From: JAPLKB01 sp964532465 | GTDB taxonomy: Bacteria; Desulfobacterota; Syntrophorhabdia; Syntrophorhabdales; Syntrophorhabdaceae | DNA length: 64,000 nucleotides | Reading direction: 5' to 3' | NCBI GenBank assembly: GCA_964532465.1 | Contig: CAZHHX010000002.1 | Location: forward strand, 103,009 to 167,008 | In this document: one piece after another, positions 54,173 through 62,464 of the stretch | How the letters are laid out: each line of letters begins with the position of its first letter | Position numbering within the stretch: the stretch's first letter is position 1 | Notes under the pieces: generated by a model | What the model was told of the DNA's origin: nothing | The model's database searches: none | What the model saw: only the letters and a program-made list of their open reading frames with translations | Program-made: the position numbers and the translations under genes

Positions 54173-54286
54173 AAAACCCTTATGCTATCAATCATTTTAA
54201 CGATTTATTTGAGGGATAATGAAGTTTTGCTTGACTTAAAGAGCTTAATATATTATTTTAGAAAAATTCTTTGCAGGATAATAACT

Positions 54287-54733
54287 ATGAAAACATTTTT
54301 TCCAAAAACTGATGAGATTTTAAGAAACTGGTATCTGGTAAACGCAGATGGTCTTACACTGGGAAGACTTGCGGTAAAGCTTGCGACAATCCTTAGAGGG
54401 AAAAATAAGCCGAACTTTACTCCGCACACAGATACAGGCGATTTTATTGTTGTCGTAAACGCAGAAAAAGTGAGACTTACCGGAAATAAGCTGACTCAGA
54501 AAAATTATGAGAGACACAGCGGCTACCCCGGTGGTTTAACAGTTGTAAATGCAAAAACGATGCTGAGTAAAAAACCTGAAGATGTTATAACCTTAGCAGT
54601 AAAAGGTATGCTTCCGAAAAACATTCTCGGAAGGCAAATACTGAAAAAACTGAAGGTCTATAAAGGCAATGTGCATCCCCATCAAGCCCAGATGCCGAAG
54701 GAACTGGAATTAAAGGAGGTAAAAGGTGCCTGA
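54287..54733 (+). CDS. rplM: 50S ribosomal protein L13
   Basis: A 148-residue ribosomal protein. The start at ATG 54287 (gcagga upstream) gives the normal L13 N-terminus KTFFPKTDEILRNWYLVNADG. The open frame extends upstream but those residues are not L13-like. GDFIVVVNAEKVRLTGNK and GMLPKNILGR are signatures. It overlaps rpsI by eight bases. Confidence 0.97.
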   Translation: MKTFFPKTDEILRNWYLVNADGLTLGRLAVKLATILRGKNKPNFTPHTDTGDFIVVVNAEKVRLTGNKLTQKNYERHSGYPGGLTVVNAKTMLSKKPEDVITLAVKGMLPKNILGRQILKKLKVYKGNVHPHQAQMPKELELKEVKGA

Positions 54734-55118
54734 AAAAAGGTACTACGCTACCGGCAAAAGAAAAACTGCTGTCGCAAGAGTGTGGTTAAAACAAGGTGTA
54801 GGCAACTTTATCATAAACGGGAGAGCCCTTGACAACTATTTTCCCGTTGAAGGTCTGAGGATCATGGTAAATAAACCGTTGGTAATAACAGGCCATACAG
54901 GAAAGTTTGATGTGGTCGCAAATATATATGGCGGAGGCATCCCTGCGCAGGCATGGGCTTTAGGCCATGGAATTGCAAAAGCTTTGCTGGAATTCAACGC
55001 CAATCTCCGGGCAACCCTGAAGAAACAAGGACTCATCACAAGAGACCCCAGGGCAAAAGAGAGAAAGAAATACGGTAAAAAGGCAGCAAGGGCAAGTTTC
55101 CAATTCTCGAAGAGATAA
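54726..55118 (+). CDS. rpsI: 30S ribosomal protein S9
   Basis: A 130-residue protein with ATGKRKTAVARVWL near the N-terminus and the C-terminal KKYGKKAARASFQFSKR that contacts the P-site tRNA. The start is GTG at 54726 behind aaaggaggt. The rplM-rpsI pair is near-universal. Confidence 0.97.
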   Translation: MPEKRYYATGKRKTAVARVWLKQGVGNFIINGRALDNYFPVEGLRIMVNKPLVITGHTGKFDVVANIYGGGIPAQAWALGHGIAKALLEFNANLRATLKKQGLITRDPRAKERKKYGKKAARASFQFSKR

Positions 55119-55127
55119 TAATCTTTC

Positions 55128-56150
55128 ATGTTGAAAGTCGGTATAATAGGCGCCACTGGGTATACAGGGGCGGCTCTTATACCGTTGCTTTTGACTCACC
55201 CTGATGTAAAAATTACTCTCATTACCTCAAATACGTACAAAGGGGAAAAAATATCCCATGTTTTTCCTGTTTTTAAAGGTGTTTTTGAGGAAAGACTCTT
55301 TTCTACTGATGAAGATCATAATGGCACATGCGATGTATATTTTCTGGGCCTGCCCCATGGTAAATCCATGGAGGTTGCGGCGCGCCTTTATGACGATAAA
55401 TCTGTCATTATCGATTTAAGCGCTGATTTCAGATTCGAAGACATAAACATCTACGAAAGCGTATACGTAAAGCATACCGCACAGGATCTCATTAAAAACG
55501 CCGTATTCGGTCTTCCCGAACTGTACCGCGACAGGATACAAAATGCGAAAATCATCGGCAACCCCGGTTGCTATCCGACTTCTGCCATCCTTGCGCTTTA
55601 CCCCCTTCTCAAAAAAGGTCTATTGACAGGTGACATATTTGTTGACTCAAAATCCGGTGTAAGCGGAGCAGGCAGGGAAGCAAAGCTCGGCAGTCTTTTC
55701 TGCGAGGTCTCAGAAGGCTTCAGAGCTTACAACATAGGAACCCATCGTCATGAACCGGAAATACAGAAAGAAATAAGCAAGCTGCAGCCCTTAAAGGTCA
55801 TGTTCACCCCTCACCTCCTGCCGATGAACAGGGGTATTCTTTCAACAACTTATGCCAGGCTTGAAACACCTGCCGCAACAAAAGACATATTAGAGCTATA
55901 TCACGAAACATATAATAGAGAGCCTTTCATTCGCATCATGGATGAAGGACAATATCCTGATACGCGCTTTACCAGATATTCAAACTACTGCGATATAGGA
56001 CTCAAGGCCTTTGATGATGGAAGAATCATCATTATCTCCACAATAGACAATCTTATCAAAGGCGCATCAGGCCAGGCAGTTCAAAACATGAATATTGCCC
56101 TCGGCATAGACGAAACCGCAGGCCTGAAGGGCATCCCTCAATACCCGTAG
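55128..56150 (+). CDS. argC: N-acetyl-gamma-glutamyl-phosphate reductase
   Basis: The third step of arginine synthesis. The 340 residues show VGIIGATGYTGAALIPLL (NADP site), the catalytic cysteine in IGNPGCYPTSAIL, SGVSGAGREAK and HRHEPEI. It follows rpsI by nine bases and is probably co-transcribed. Confidence 0.96.
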   Translation: MLKVGIIGATGYTGAALIPLLLTHPDVKITLITSNTYKGEKISHVFPVFKGVFEERLFSTDEDHNGTCDVYFLGLPHGKSMEVAARLYDDKSVIIDLSADFRFEDINIYESVYVKHTAQDLIKNAVFGLPELYRDRIQNAKIIGNPGCYPTSAILALYPLLKKGLLTGDIFVDSKSGVSGAGREAKLGSLFCEVSEGFRAYNIGTHRHEPEIQKEISKLQPLKVMFTPHLLPMNRGILSTTYARLETPAATKDILELYHETYNREPFIRIMDEGQYPDTRFTRYSNYCDIGLKAFDDGRIIIISTIDNLIKGASGQAVQNMNIALGIDETAGLKGIPQYP

Positions 56151-56323
56151 CTGTTGATCAACAAGAATATCAAGCCGATAAAATGGAATGGAATGATTCC
56201 GGTGATTCATCCGATGAATTTTCCTTAAATAACAAATATTAATTTCTCTTAATTCAGGGCTTTACAAATATTTTTATTTCTGAGATACTGTTTATTATGA
56301 TTCTTTTTGGAAGGAATTAGCAT

Positions 56324-56809
56324 ATGGTTTCAAAAAAGATCAAAACAGGTAGGAAGAATATGTCCGACAAACTCGATGTAATTATTGTTGACGATGACCC
56401 GGCTGTATGCGGTGTCGTCAGGGAAATTGTGGAAAGATTCTATACATGGGGTGATGTTATCGCCTTTACGGATAGCGATAAGGCAATTTCCTATTGTAAA
56501 AACATGAAGGCAGGAGTGGCAATATTTGTGCTGGATGTTTTTATGGGACAGGAAACCGGATTCGGTTTCCTGGATGAGATTATAGACAAGTTTCCCATGG
56601 CATACGAGGACACCATTATCATGACAGGGAATGCCAGCGATGATGTGGTAAACATGTGCGTTGCATCCGATATAACATATCTTATAGAAAAACCCATAAA
56701 GGCTTATACCCTGCAATTAGCAATCAGGGCAATCGTTGCAAAATATTTACGTTTTGCAAAGAGGCTCCTCCAGGACCCTGCTTTAGCTGAAAGCATTGCA
56801 GGATTTTAA
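56324..56809 (+). CDS. single-domain response regulator
   Basis: A receiver domain with no output domain. The 161 residues hold acidic pocket VDDDP, phospho-acceptor in FVLDVF, the Thr in IIMTGNA and the Lys in LIEKPIK. A C-terminal helical tail of about 25 residues follows. Both ATG 56324 (ggaagg upstream) and ATG 56360 (aggaag upstream) are plausible. No histidine kinase is adjacent. Confidence 0.88.
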   Translation: MVSKKIKTGRKNMSDKLDVIIVDDDPAVCGVVREIVERFYTWGDVIAFTDSDKAISYCKNMKAGVAIFVLDVFMGQETGFGFLDEIIDKFPMAYEDTIIMTGNASDDVVNMCVASDITYLIEKPIKAYTLQLAIRAIVAKYLRFAKRLLQDPALAESIAGF

Positions 56810-56904
56810 TACAAAGCCGCCGGCATTTATCCATTATCAATCCTTGTTTTTCATCTTGTCTATTTCATGAAATATCGGCAAGTGTCTTTGATTCAGGATT
56901 AGAT

Positions 56905-57345
56905 TTATACGCCTTTTTCTATAAGCTCGACAATTAACCTGTCTCCAAGAATAAAGAAGGCGATTCGCGAAACACCTTCGCACTCCCTTTTGAGGTTTTT
57001 GTCATAGGCTTCACAGTCCTCAACGGGATTGACCATTTTAAAACCTTTTTCAACAAGGTTATTTGATATCTTCACAATATCATCCACCTCAAAACAGAGA
57101 TGGTGAAGACCTCCCCCGTTTTTTTTGAGAAAATTGGTTACCGGTGAAATTTCATGCGTCGGCTCGAGGATCTCCAGATAAACATCGTCCCCTTGACCTA
57201 TATTTATGAATGAGGCCGTCATCCTCTGGCTCGGATGTTCTACCGGGTCAGTTGCTTCTGCCAGCCCCAACTCGCGGAACAACTCCGCGTACCGGTCTAT
57301 ATCGTCGACAACAAATCCGATGTGGTCGAGTTTAATCACAGCCAA
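56905..57345 (-). CDS. mce: methylmalonyl-CoA epimerase (VOC family)
   Basis: A 146-residue vicinal-oxygen-chelate protein: LDHIGFVVDDIDRYAELF, the ligand-bearing VYLEILEP, GGGLHHLCFEVDDI and a final IVELIEKG. The His/Glu set matches methylmalonyl-CoA epimerase, which interconverts R and S isomers in propionate metabolism. Mutase genes are not in the window. Confidence 0.82.
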   Translation of the reverse strand: MAVIKLDHIGFVVDDIDRYAELFRELGLAEATDPVEHPSQRMTASFINIGQGDDVYLEILEPTHEISPVTNFLKKNGGGLHHLCFEVDDIVKISNNLVEKGFKMVNPVEDCEAYDKNLKRECEGVSRIAFFILGDRLIVELIEKGV

Positions 57346-57356
57346 CCTCTTAATTG

Positions 57357-58601
57357 TCAGTGTTTCAGTCTGTTTTGAATTTCCTTGACTAATGCGATAT
57401 TCTCAAGATGTCCTGTCTGTCTTGCCGTAACCTTACCTATAATAGGCCGGTTAAGAAGATACAAATCTCCGATGAGGTCAAGGATTTTGTGTCTTACAAA
57501 CTCGTCCTCAAACCTGAGTTTTGTATTAATAACCCCTTGATCGTTCAGGATAATGAAATTACTTATCCTCCCGCCTGAACCAAGCCCCATATTCTGAAGT
57601 TTTTCAAAATCCTTAAGAAAACCGAATGTCCGTGCAGGAGCTATTTCTTTGAAAAAAGATTCCTTATTACAAACAAAAGAGTATTTCTGAATGCCAATGG
57701 GCATTGGATGCTCAAGGGTATAATCTATCTCAAACACATCTGACTGTTCAATAGACAGGTACTTACCGTCAGGCAGCATTGAAAGGCTGATGGTTTCCTG
57801 AATGCGCAGCGGTTCAATACCCCCTTCCTGCTCATCAACTCCTGCTTCTTCGATTTTTTCACATATCTCAAGAGAAGACCCGTCAAATATAGGCACCTCC
57901 TCGCTTACTTTTATGAGAAGGTTGGTGATACCGTACATATGCAATGTTGAAAGGAGATGTTCAATGGTTCTCACAACGCAATTTTTACCCTTGACAGATG
58001 ATGCGTAACCGACGGAAAAAACGTAGTCAATATAAGCAGGGATGCGTTCTCCATCAGGTACATGCTCGAATATAATGCCTGTGTTCTCAGGCATAGGCAT
58101 GAGTATCATGCCTGTTTTTACGCCGGAGTGAAGTCCGACGCCATAAGCAACAATGCTTTTGCCTATGGTTTTTTGTTTATATATGTCAACTCCTTTTGCA
58201 GCTCCGATCTTGAAATCTGCCGCTTTGTCAACAGCCCTGGCCTCACCGGCAAGGCCTCGCGAAATTACCTCAAGCACTTTATCTATAGACAGCGGCTTCT
58301 CAAGAAAATCGTAGGCGCCTATTTTCACAGCTTCCACGGCTGTAGAGATCGTTCCATGCCCTGATATGACAATAACCATGGCATCCCGGTCTTTTTTCTT
58401 GATCATTTTCAGCACCTGTAAGCCGTCCATTTCAGGCATCCACACGTCAAGAATAACTACATCGGGTTTTTCCCGATCAAAAATGGCAAGTCCATCTCTG
58501 ACATCTGCTGTTTTAAAAACCTGGAAACCTTCATCCTCAAGGATGGATGAAAGGCTGTCCAATATAGCCTTTTCATCATCAATAATAAGCAATTTAGTCA
58601 T
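57357..58601 (-). CDS. lpxC: receiver-LpxC fusion (UDP-3-O-acyl-GlcNAc deacetylase)
   Basis: The 414 residues fuse a full receiver domain (1 to about 120) to a complete LpxC (about 140-414). The receiver holds IIDDE, the phospho-acceptor in VILDVWMPEMDG, VISGHG and EKPLS. LpxC, the committed zinc deacetylase of lipid A synthesis, shows VGLHSG, the zinc His/catalytic Glu in RTIEHLLS, APARTFGF, and VRHKILDLIGD (second zinc His and Asp). It ends with RQTGHLENIAL. All catalytic residues are present. No kinase gene is adjacent. Confidence 0.93.
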   Translation of the reverse strand: MTKLLIIDDEKAILDSLSSILEDEGFQVFKTADVRDGLAIFDREKPDVVILDVWMPEMDGLQVLKMIKKKDRDAMVIVISGHGTISTAVEAVKIGAYDFLEKPLSIDKVLEVISRGLAGEARAVDKAADFKIGAAKGVDIYKQKTIGKSIVAYGVGLHSGVKTGMILMPMPENTGIIFEHVPDGERIPAYIDYVFSVGYASSVKGKNCVVRTIEHLLSTLHMYGITNLLIKVSEEVPIFDGSSLEICEKIEEAGVDEQEGGIEPLRIQETISLSMLPDGKYLSIEQSDVFEIDYTLEHPMPIGIQKYSFVCNKESFFKEIAPARTFGFLKDFEKLQNMGLGSGGRISNFIILNDQGVINTKLRFEDEFVRHKILDLIGDLYLLNRPIIGKVTARQTGHLENIALVKEIQNRLKH

Positions 58602-58660
58602 GGGTGATATTCTACTTGAAACAGTGACAATTTACAACCGTTAACCGTTTGCAGTTAATT

Positions 58661-58691
58661 GGTTTCCATCTGGAGTCTCCAGATAGAAACC
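58661..58691. repeat. hairpin between the copZ-like gene and the lpxC fusion
   Basis: Near-perfect inverted repeat (ggtttccatctgga / tccagatagaaacc) with one mismatched position per arm and a three-base loop. It could end the copZ-like transcript. Confidence 0.55.
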
Positions 58692-58756
58692 AACGGCTAC
58701 CGAATCGGAAAGGAAGAATCTGACCTTCGAGCAAGGGAACCAAATAAAACTCTGAA

Positions 58757-58960
58757 TTATCTGCTCACTTTAAATCCTACTTTTTCTATAGCTGCTTCAA
58801 TCTCTTCCTTCTTTACTTTGGAATCATCATATTTAACATCTGCGCTTCCGACAGATACATCCAACTGCTCAATACCCTTTAGCGCTCCAATAGCTTTTTT
58901 AACGCTCATTACACAATGCTGGCAGCTCATACCCTCAATATTAATCTTAGCTTCTGACAT
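58757..58960 (-). CDS. CopZ-like heavy-metal chaperone
   Basis: A 67-residue HMA-domain protein with the metal-binding loop GMSCQHC and a beta-alpha-beta-beta-alpha-beta pattern ending VGFKV. It would carry copper(I) in the cytoplasm. No CopA ATPase is in the window. A good ribosome site (aaggagga) precedes ATG 58960. Confidence 0.92.
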   Translation of the reverse strand: MSEAKINIEGMSCQHCVMSVKKAIGALKGIEQLDVSVGSADVKYDDSKVKKEEIEAAIEKVGFKVSR

Positions 58961-59102
58961 GGCAAGTCCTCCTTTTATATATCAAAAATGTATAATTATT
59001 ATAGGCATGAAACAGCCGTATTACAAGCAAAGGACGCGTTATTCTGTCATTCTAAAGCTATAGGTATTGAATTATCAGGCTCTTTCTCACATTGAGTGGG
59101 TA

Positions 59103-59230
59103 ATTCCAATTCTAAATCAAGGCGCTATCATCGTTGGCTTCGTCATCGGCTCCTCCGACGTACTATTGTAGTACGCCTACATCCCCTCTTCCTTGCCGCC
59201 TTGATTTCATCCTTGATTTAGAATTGGAAT
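59103..59230. repeat. MITE-like element with 20-bp inverted ends
   Basis: attccaattctaaatcaagg at 59103-59122 is the exact reverse complement of 59211-59230. The 128-bp interior holds a second partial arm (cgccttgattt, 59197-59207) and a small perfect hairpin, cgtactattgtagtacg. It has no coding capacity. Confidence 0.75.
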
Positions 59231-59924
59231 AATATGAGATATACTCATTCCGATACTTCATATATTCAAAAAGAAAGTATGCCAATATGAGGATTTCAAG
59301 GTGTTATACATACATTTAGCGAGAGCTACGCGGTTCCCCAGAAGCAAGTACTTCGGGTAGAAATATGCCTCTCAGTACCTTCCTTGATGATTATTTTTAA
59401 CGAAGCAGCAACTGCGTGGTTTCGCAGAGGCAAGGGTTACCGGTTAAAACGTACTTCTTTGCCCTTAATGGGACGATTATTTTTGTCACCTACAAACAAA
59501 CGATTTAGAATAAAGGAGTTATCGAGAATTACGAACTGAAATGTGGTATAACACCAAGCTGAGCCAGAGGCAGGTTTTATTGCCGATTGGCTCCAGCGAT
59601 TTGTTGGAACTTTTTTGCCTTTATCTGCTTCTCCATGTTGTTGTTTTAGTATATCTTCTATTCCGTTTTTTGTCTTTATTCTTATCTCAACCTTCAATAA
59701 GATAAAAACCCACCATTTTCAAGAATCTTCATTTTTTATGCTTTCCTGTACTCCACAAAAGACATTTTTCTTAAGGTTTCCATGTTTTCTAACACAGTGA
59801 TAGAAAAATATATTTAATTGTCTAAACTAAAGCCTGTATTGGCTTTACAAAGATTTCTCACTTTTCTAAAACTGTTATAGAAAATACTATGGACATGATA
59901 TCTGCAATTACCGAAAATGAATTT
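59231..59924. other. accessory DNA upstream of the IS element
   Basis: No gene is well supported. It includes about one and a half copies of a repeat of about 80 bp that recurs beyond the IS element. It also holds a leftward frame of 86 codons (59437-59697) with no recognisable domain and no strong ribosome site; I treat that frame as doubtful. Confidence 0.45.
59325..59401. repeat. dispersed repeat, left of IS110 element
   Basis: The last 44 bases (59358-59401) match 61761-61804 at 41 of 44 positions. The preceding part (agctacgcggttcccc...) is a weaker match to 61724-61760. A second partial unit (gaagcagcaactgcgtggtttcgc) follows directly at 59403. Confidence 0.7.
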
Positions 59925-60075
59925 ATTTATCATCATCTTGTTCCAACACAAAGGTCAGCGAGCCGCGCTTATTGCGGATTCGCTGCACCGACTGGATACT
60001 ATTCAAGGCCTCCTCGAGAAGTGATAAAATAGGTTTTGCGAGGAACCAAATCTTACCCCTACAGGAGGAAACCTT

Positions 60076-61116
60076 ATGAACTTTTACAAAGGTCAGCACA
60101 AATTTTACTGCGGTATCGATCTTCATGCAAGAAAAATGTATCTCTGCATTCTTGATGAAAAAGGAGATGTTCGACTGCACCGGAATATCAATACAGACAG
60201 GGAAGTCTTTCTCAAAGCCATTGCCCCATACAGAGAAGACATTGTTGTAGCTGTAGAATGTATGTTCACCTGGTACTGGATAGCTGATCTCTGTCAGAAA
60301 GAAGATATTCCCTTTGTATTGGGTCATGCTCTTTATATGAAAGCTATCCACGGAGGCAAGGCAAAGAATGACAAAATAGATTCACAGAAAATTGCAGTTC
60401 TTTTAAGAGGCGGCATGATCCCTCAGTCATATGTATATCCGGAGAAGATGAGAGCAACAAGAGATCTTATGAGGAGAAGGAATCACCTTATGAGAAAGAG
60501 GGCAGAGCTTCTGGCTCATATACAGAATACCAACAGTCAGTATAATCTGGATGAGACATTCGGTTGTATTGCAGTACCAAGCAAAAGGGGAAACATTATC
60601 GATAAATTCGATCATCCTGCTGTTCAAAAAAGCATTGAGGTAAATCTCAAGGTTATTGCTACCTACGATGTCATGCTCGCCGATCTGGAAAAAACAATCC
60701 TGAGACTTGCTCAATACCATGACCCCGTATCTTATGCTTTACTTGATTCTATCTACGGTATAGGTAAAATAGGCGCCCTTACCATCCTCTATGAGATAGA
60801 AGACATCAGAAGATTCCCTAAGGTTCAGGACTTTGCCTCATATGCCCGATTGGTCAAGTGTTCCCACGAATCTAATGGAAAGAAGTACGGCAATGGTGGC
60901 AGCAAGATCGGCAATGCTCATTTAAAGTGGGCATTCTCTGAAGCAGCAGCTCTGTTTTTGAGAGGGAACGATCCGGCAAAGAAATGGTTTGAGAAGTTAA
61001 CCAAAAAGCACGGCAAAGGAAAGGCATTATCCATCCTTGCCCATAAGCTGGGAAGAGCTGTTTACTTCATACTGAAAAATAAGGAGGCATTCGATATGCA
61101 GAAGTTCTTACGATAA
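60076..61116 (+). CDS. IS110-family DEDD transposase
   Basis: A 346-residue recombinase. The N-terminal RuvC-like DEDD domain shows GIDLHARKMYLCILD (first Asp), VAVECMFTWYW (Glu) and KNDKIDSQKIA (last two Asp). The C-terminal Transposase_20 domain has LDSIYGIGKIGALTILYEI and the serine-bearing GNGGSKIGNAHLKWA. It is full length with a strong ribosome site (caggagg), so it may be active. Confidence 0.93.
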   Translation: MNFYKGQHKFYCGIDLHARKMYLCILDEKGDVRLHRNINTDREVFLKAIAPYREDIVVAVECMFTWYWIADLCQKEDIPFVLGHALYMKAIHGGKAKNDKIDSQKIAVLLRGGMIPQSYVYPEKMRATRDLMRRRNHLMRKRAELLAHIQNTNSQYNLDETFGCIAVPSKRGNIIDKFDHPAVQKSIEVNLKVIATYDVMLADLEKTILRLAQYHDPVSYALLDSIYGIGKIGALTILYEIEDIRRFPKVQDFASYARLVKCSHESNGKKYGNGGSKIGNAHLKWAFSEAAALFLRGNDPAKKWFEKLTKKHGKGKALSILAHKLGRAVYFILKNKEAFDMQKFLR

Positions 61117-61330
61117 TTATGGAGGGAAGCGGATCAGCCCGAGTCCTAACTGGAACACATACGGGTATGAACACGTAACGTTATCTCTATAAGGGACAAG
61201 AGCAGCCATGCGTACAAAACGCAAAAGAGATGCTGTGACAGATAAAACCCCGGAACCATTTTGGCTTGATTGGAGGTCCGTTTTCGCTCCTTAAAGATGA
61301 AACAGACTTATTACAAAGGTTTCTGCCCCT
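61117..61330 (+). ncRNA. candidate bridge/seek RNA region of the IS110 element
   Basis: A G+C-richer non-coding stretch directly after the transposase stop. In the IS1111 subgroup the guide RNA lies downstream of the transposase; in the IS110 subgroup it lies upstream (here 59925-60075). I cannot fold it or decide the subgroup by eye. Confidence 0.35.
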
Positions 61331-61879
61331 CACCCGAGCCTGAAACTAACTGGTGATGAGCAATCATACCCTGACTTTTTGATGAGGACGGTATGAGGGT
61401 ACGATAAATTTTCTAGGTCGCAGAGATTATGTTCTTTGCAATCCTGCTTGCAGGATGAACCTCGATAGGTGTTTGGTGCAGAAGCTTTGTACCGATATGA
61501 GAAATAAAGACAGAACCGTTAGCAATAGGTCAGATGGTCGGTCGTGGAGAGTACGAAAAAAAGTAAAGATTTTTCGTTCAGGGAGAGAATTATCTATTGA
61601 CACGGGGAGGCCTTATAGGTGTTGGGCAATACATTGTTATTATTAAAGATATAATCATTATGTTACATTACAAATTCAAATGTCAAGGGCAGACCCTTTG
61701 ACCCCTTTCGTACATTTACAGAAGCGGCTTCGCGGTTTTCGCAAAAGCAAAGGTTGCCGATAGAAATATACCCCTTAGTACCTTCCTTGATGATTATTTT
61801 TAACACCTGCAAAGCCTGGAGGGTTGGAGAGAATAAAAATGAAGATTACGACAACAAATTTAGTACCGATCAATATTCT
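61331..61879. other. accessory DNA between IS110 and the defence-like cassette
   Basis: No supported gene. A 63-codon plus-strand frame at 61455-61646 has no recognisable domain. The stretch ends with the second copy of the flanking repeat (61721-61804). Confidence 0.45.
61721..61804. repeat. dispersed repeat, right of IS110 element
   Basis: Partner of 59325-59401 in direct orientation; the best-conserved 44 bases are 61761-61804. The spacing between copies is 2,403 bp. Confidence 0.7.
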
Positions 61880-62464
61880 TCATCTTATCTCGTCATTCAC
61901 AAATTTATAAAAAGTTTGGAATGACGGACAAAGCCTGTTAGCCATATCTATTGATAGCATTTCAGCGATTTTTACGTTGTGCTTTGTGTTCAAATAAATT
62001 TTCTCTCCTTCGGATGTCTTATAAATTATTTTCTCAAGATATTCTTTCGGTGAATTTATATTTTCTGGCAGGCCCACTATATTTGGTCTCTTCGGAAGAT
62101 TCATACTCTCCTTTATTGCATCAGCATCACTGAGCAACCACGCTTCTATTTCCTGAACGGGAATACAGATCAAATACTTAACAATAGGACACGGTTGGAG
62201 AGCGTTTCGTATCTTTCTGCGCAAGCCATTAAGCTCGTTAGTGTCTAAGTCATGAACCAGAATAAGGATAGAGCATTTTTTTTGACTTAAAATCCTTGCC
62301 CAGGCGTTGCATTTACGCCTGAGCTTGCCACAACCCTTACCAACAAATTTCTTAATTCCAATGTACTCATTGCCCGCAATGCGATGAATCAGAACTCTGA
62401 TAGAATCAACATCGCAATCATCTTCTGCAATAACACCAATTAAAGGTCCTAATTTTCTATTCAC
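61880..62464 (-). CDS. TOPRIM-like protein (DUF4276-like), partner of upstream ATPase
   Basis: A 194-residue protein from GTG 62464, which has aaggggg upstream and overlaps the ATPase stop. The frame continues to 62542 but those codons lie inside the ATPase gene. The N-terminus has a Glu motif (GVIAEDDCDVDS) and a later ILVHDLDTNEL with DxD, the acidic arrangement of TOPRIM folds. A glycine-bearing segment (FVGKGCGKLRRK) lies between. It fits the DUF4276/OLD-TOPRIM group. Coupled to an OLD-type ATPase it would be the nuclease or effector. The family call is by motif only. Confidence 0.68.
   Translation of the reverse strand: MNRKLGPLIGVIAEDDCDVDSIRVLIHRIAGNEYIGIKKFVGKGCGKLRRKCNAWARILSQKKCSILILVHDLDTNELNGLRRKIRNALQPCPIVKYLICIPVQEIEAWLLSDADAIKESMNLPKRPNIVGLPENINSPKEYLEKIIYKTSEGEKIYLNTKHNVKIAEMLSIDMANRLCPSFQTFYKFVNDEIR

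Larger units (their letters stand above)
59925..61330 (+). mobile_element. IS110-family insertion sequence (ends approximate)
   Basis: A transposase gene flanked by non-coding DNA of about 150 bp upstream and at least 200 bp downstream. IS110 elements lack clear terminal inverted repeats and usually make no target duplication, so the ends given are only estimates. Noncoding flanks in this family encode a bridge/seek RNA. Confidence 0.6.

Noticed and set aside
53882..54286. upstream extension of the rplM frame
   Set aside because: The extra 135 residues are antisense to ftsH, unlike L13, and the standard L13 start has its own ribosome site.
59437..59697. 86-codon leftward frame before the IS
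   Set aside because: No domain, no strong ribosome site and repeat-rich surroundings; mentioned only as doubtful.
61455..61646. 63-codon plus-strand frame after the IS
   Set aside because: No recognisable domain and no ribosome site; it may be part of the IS flank.
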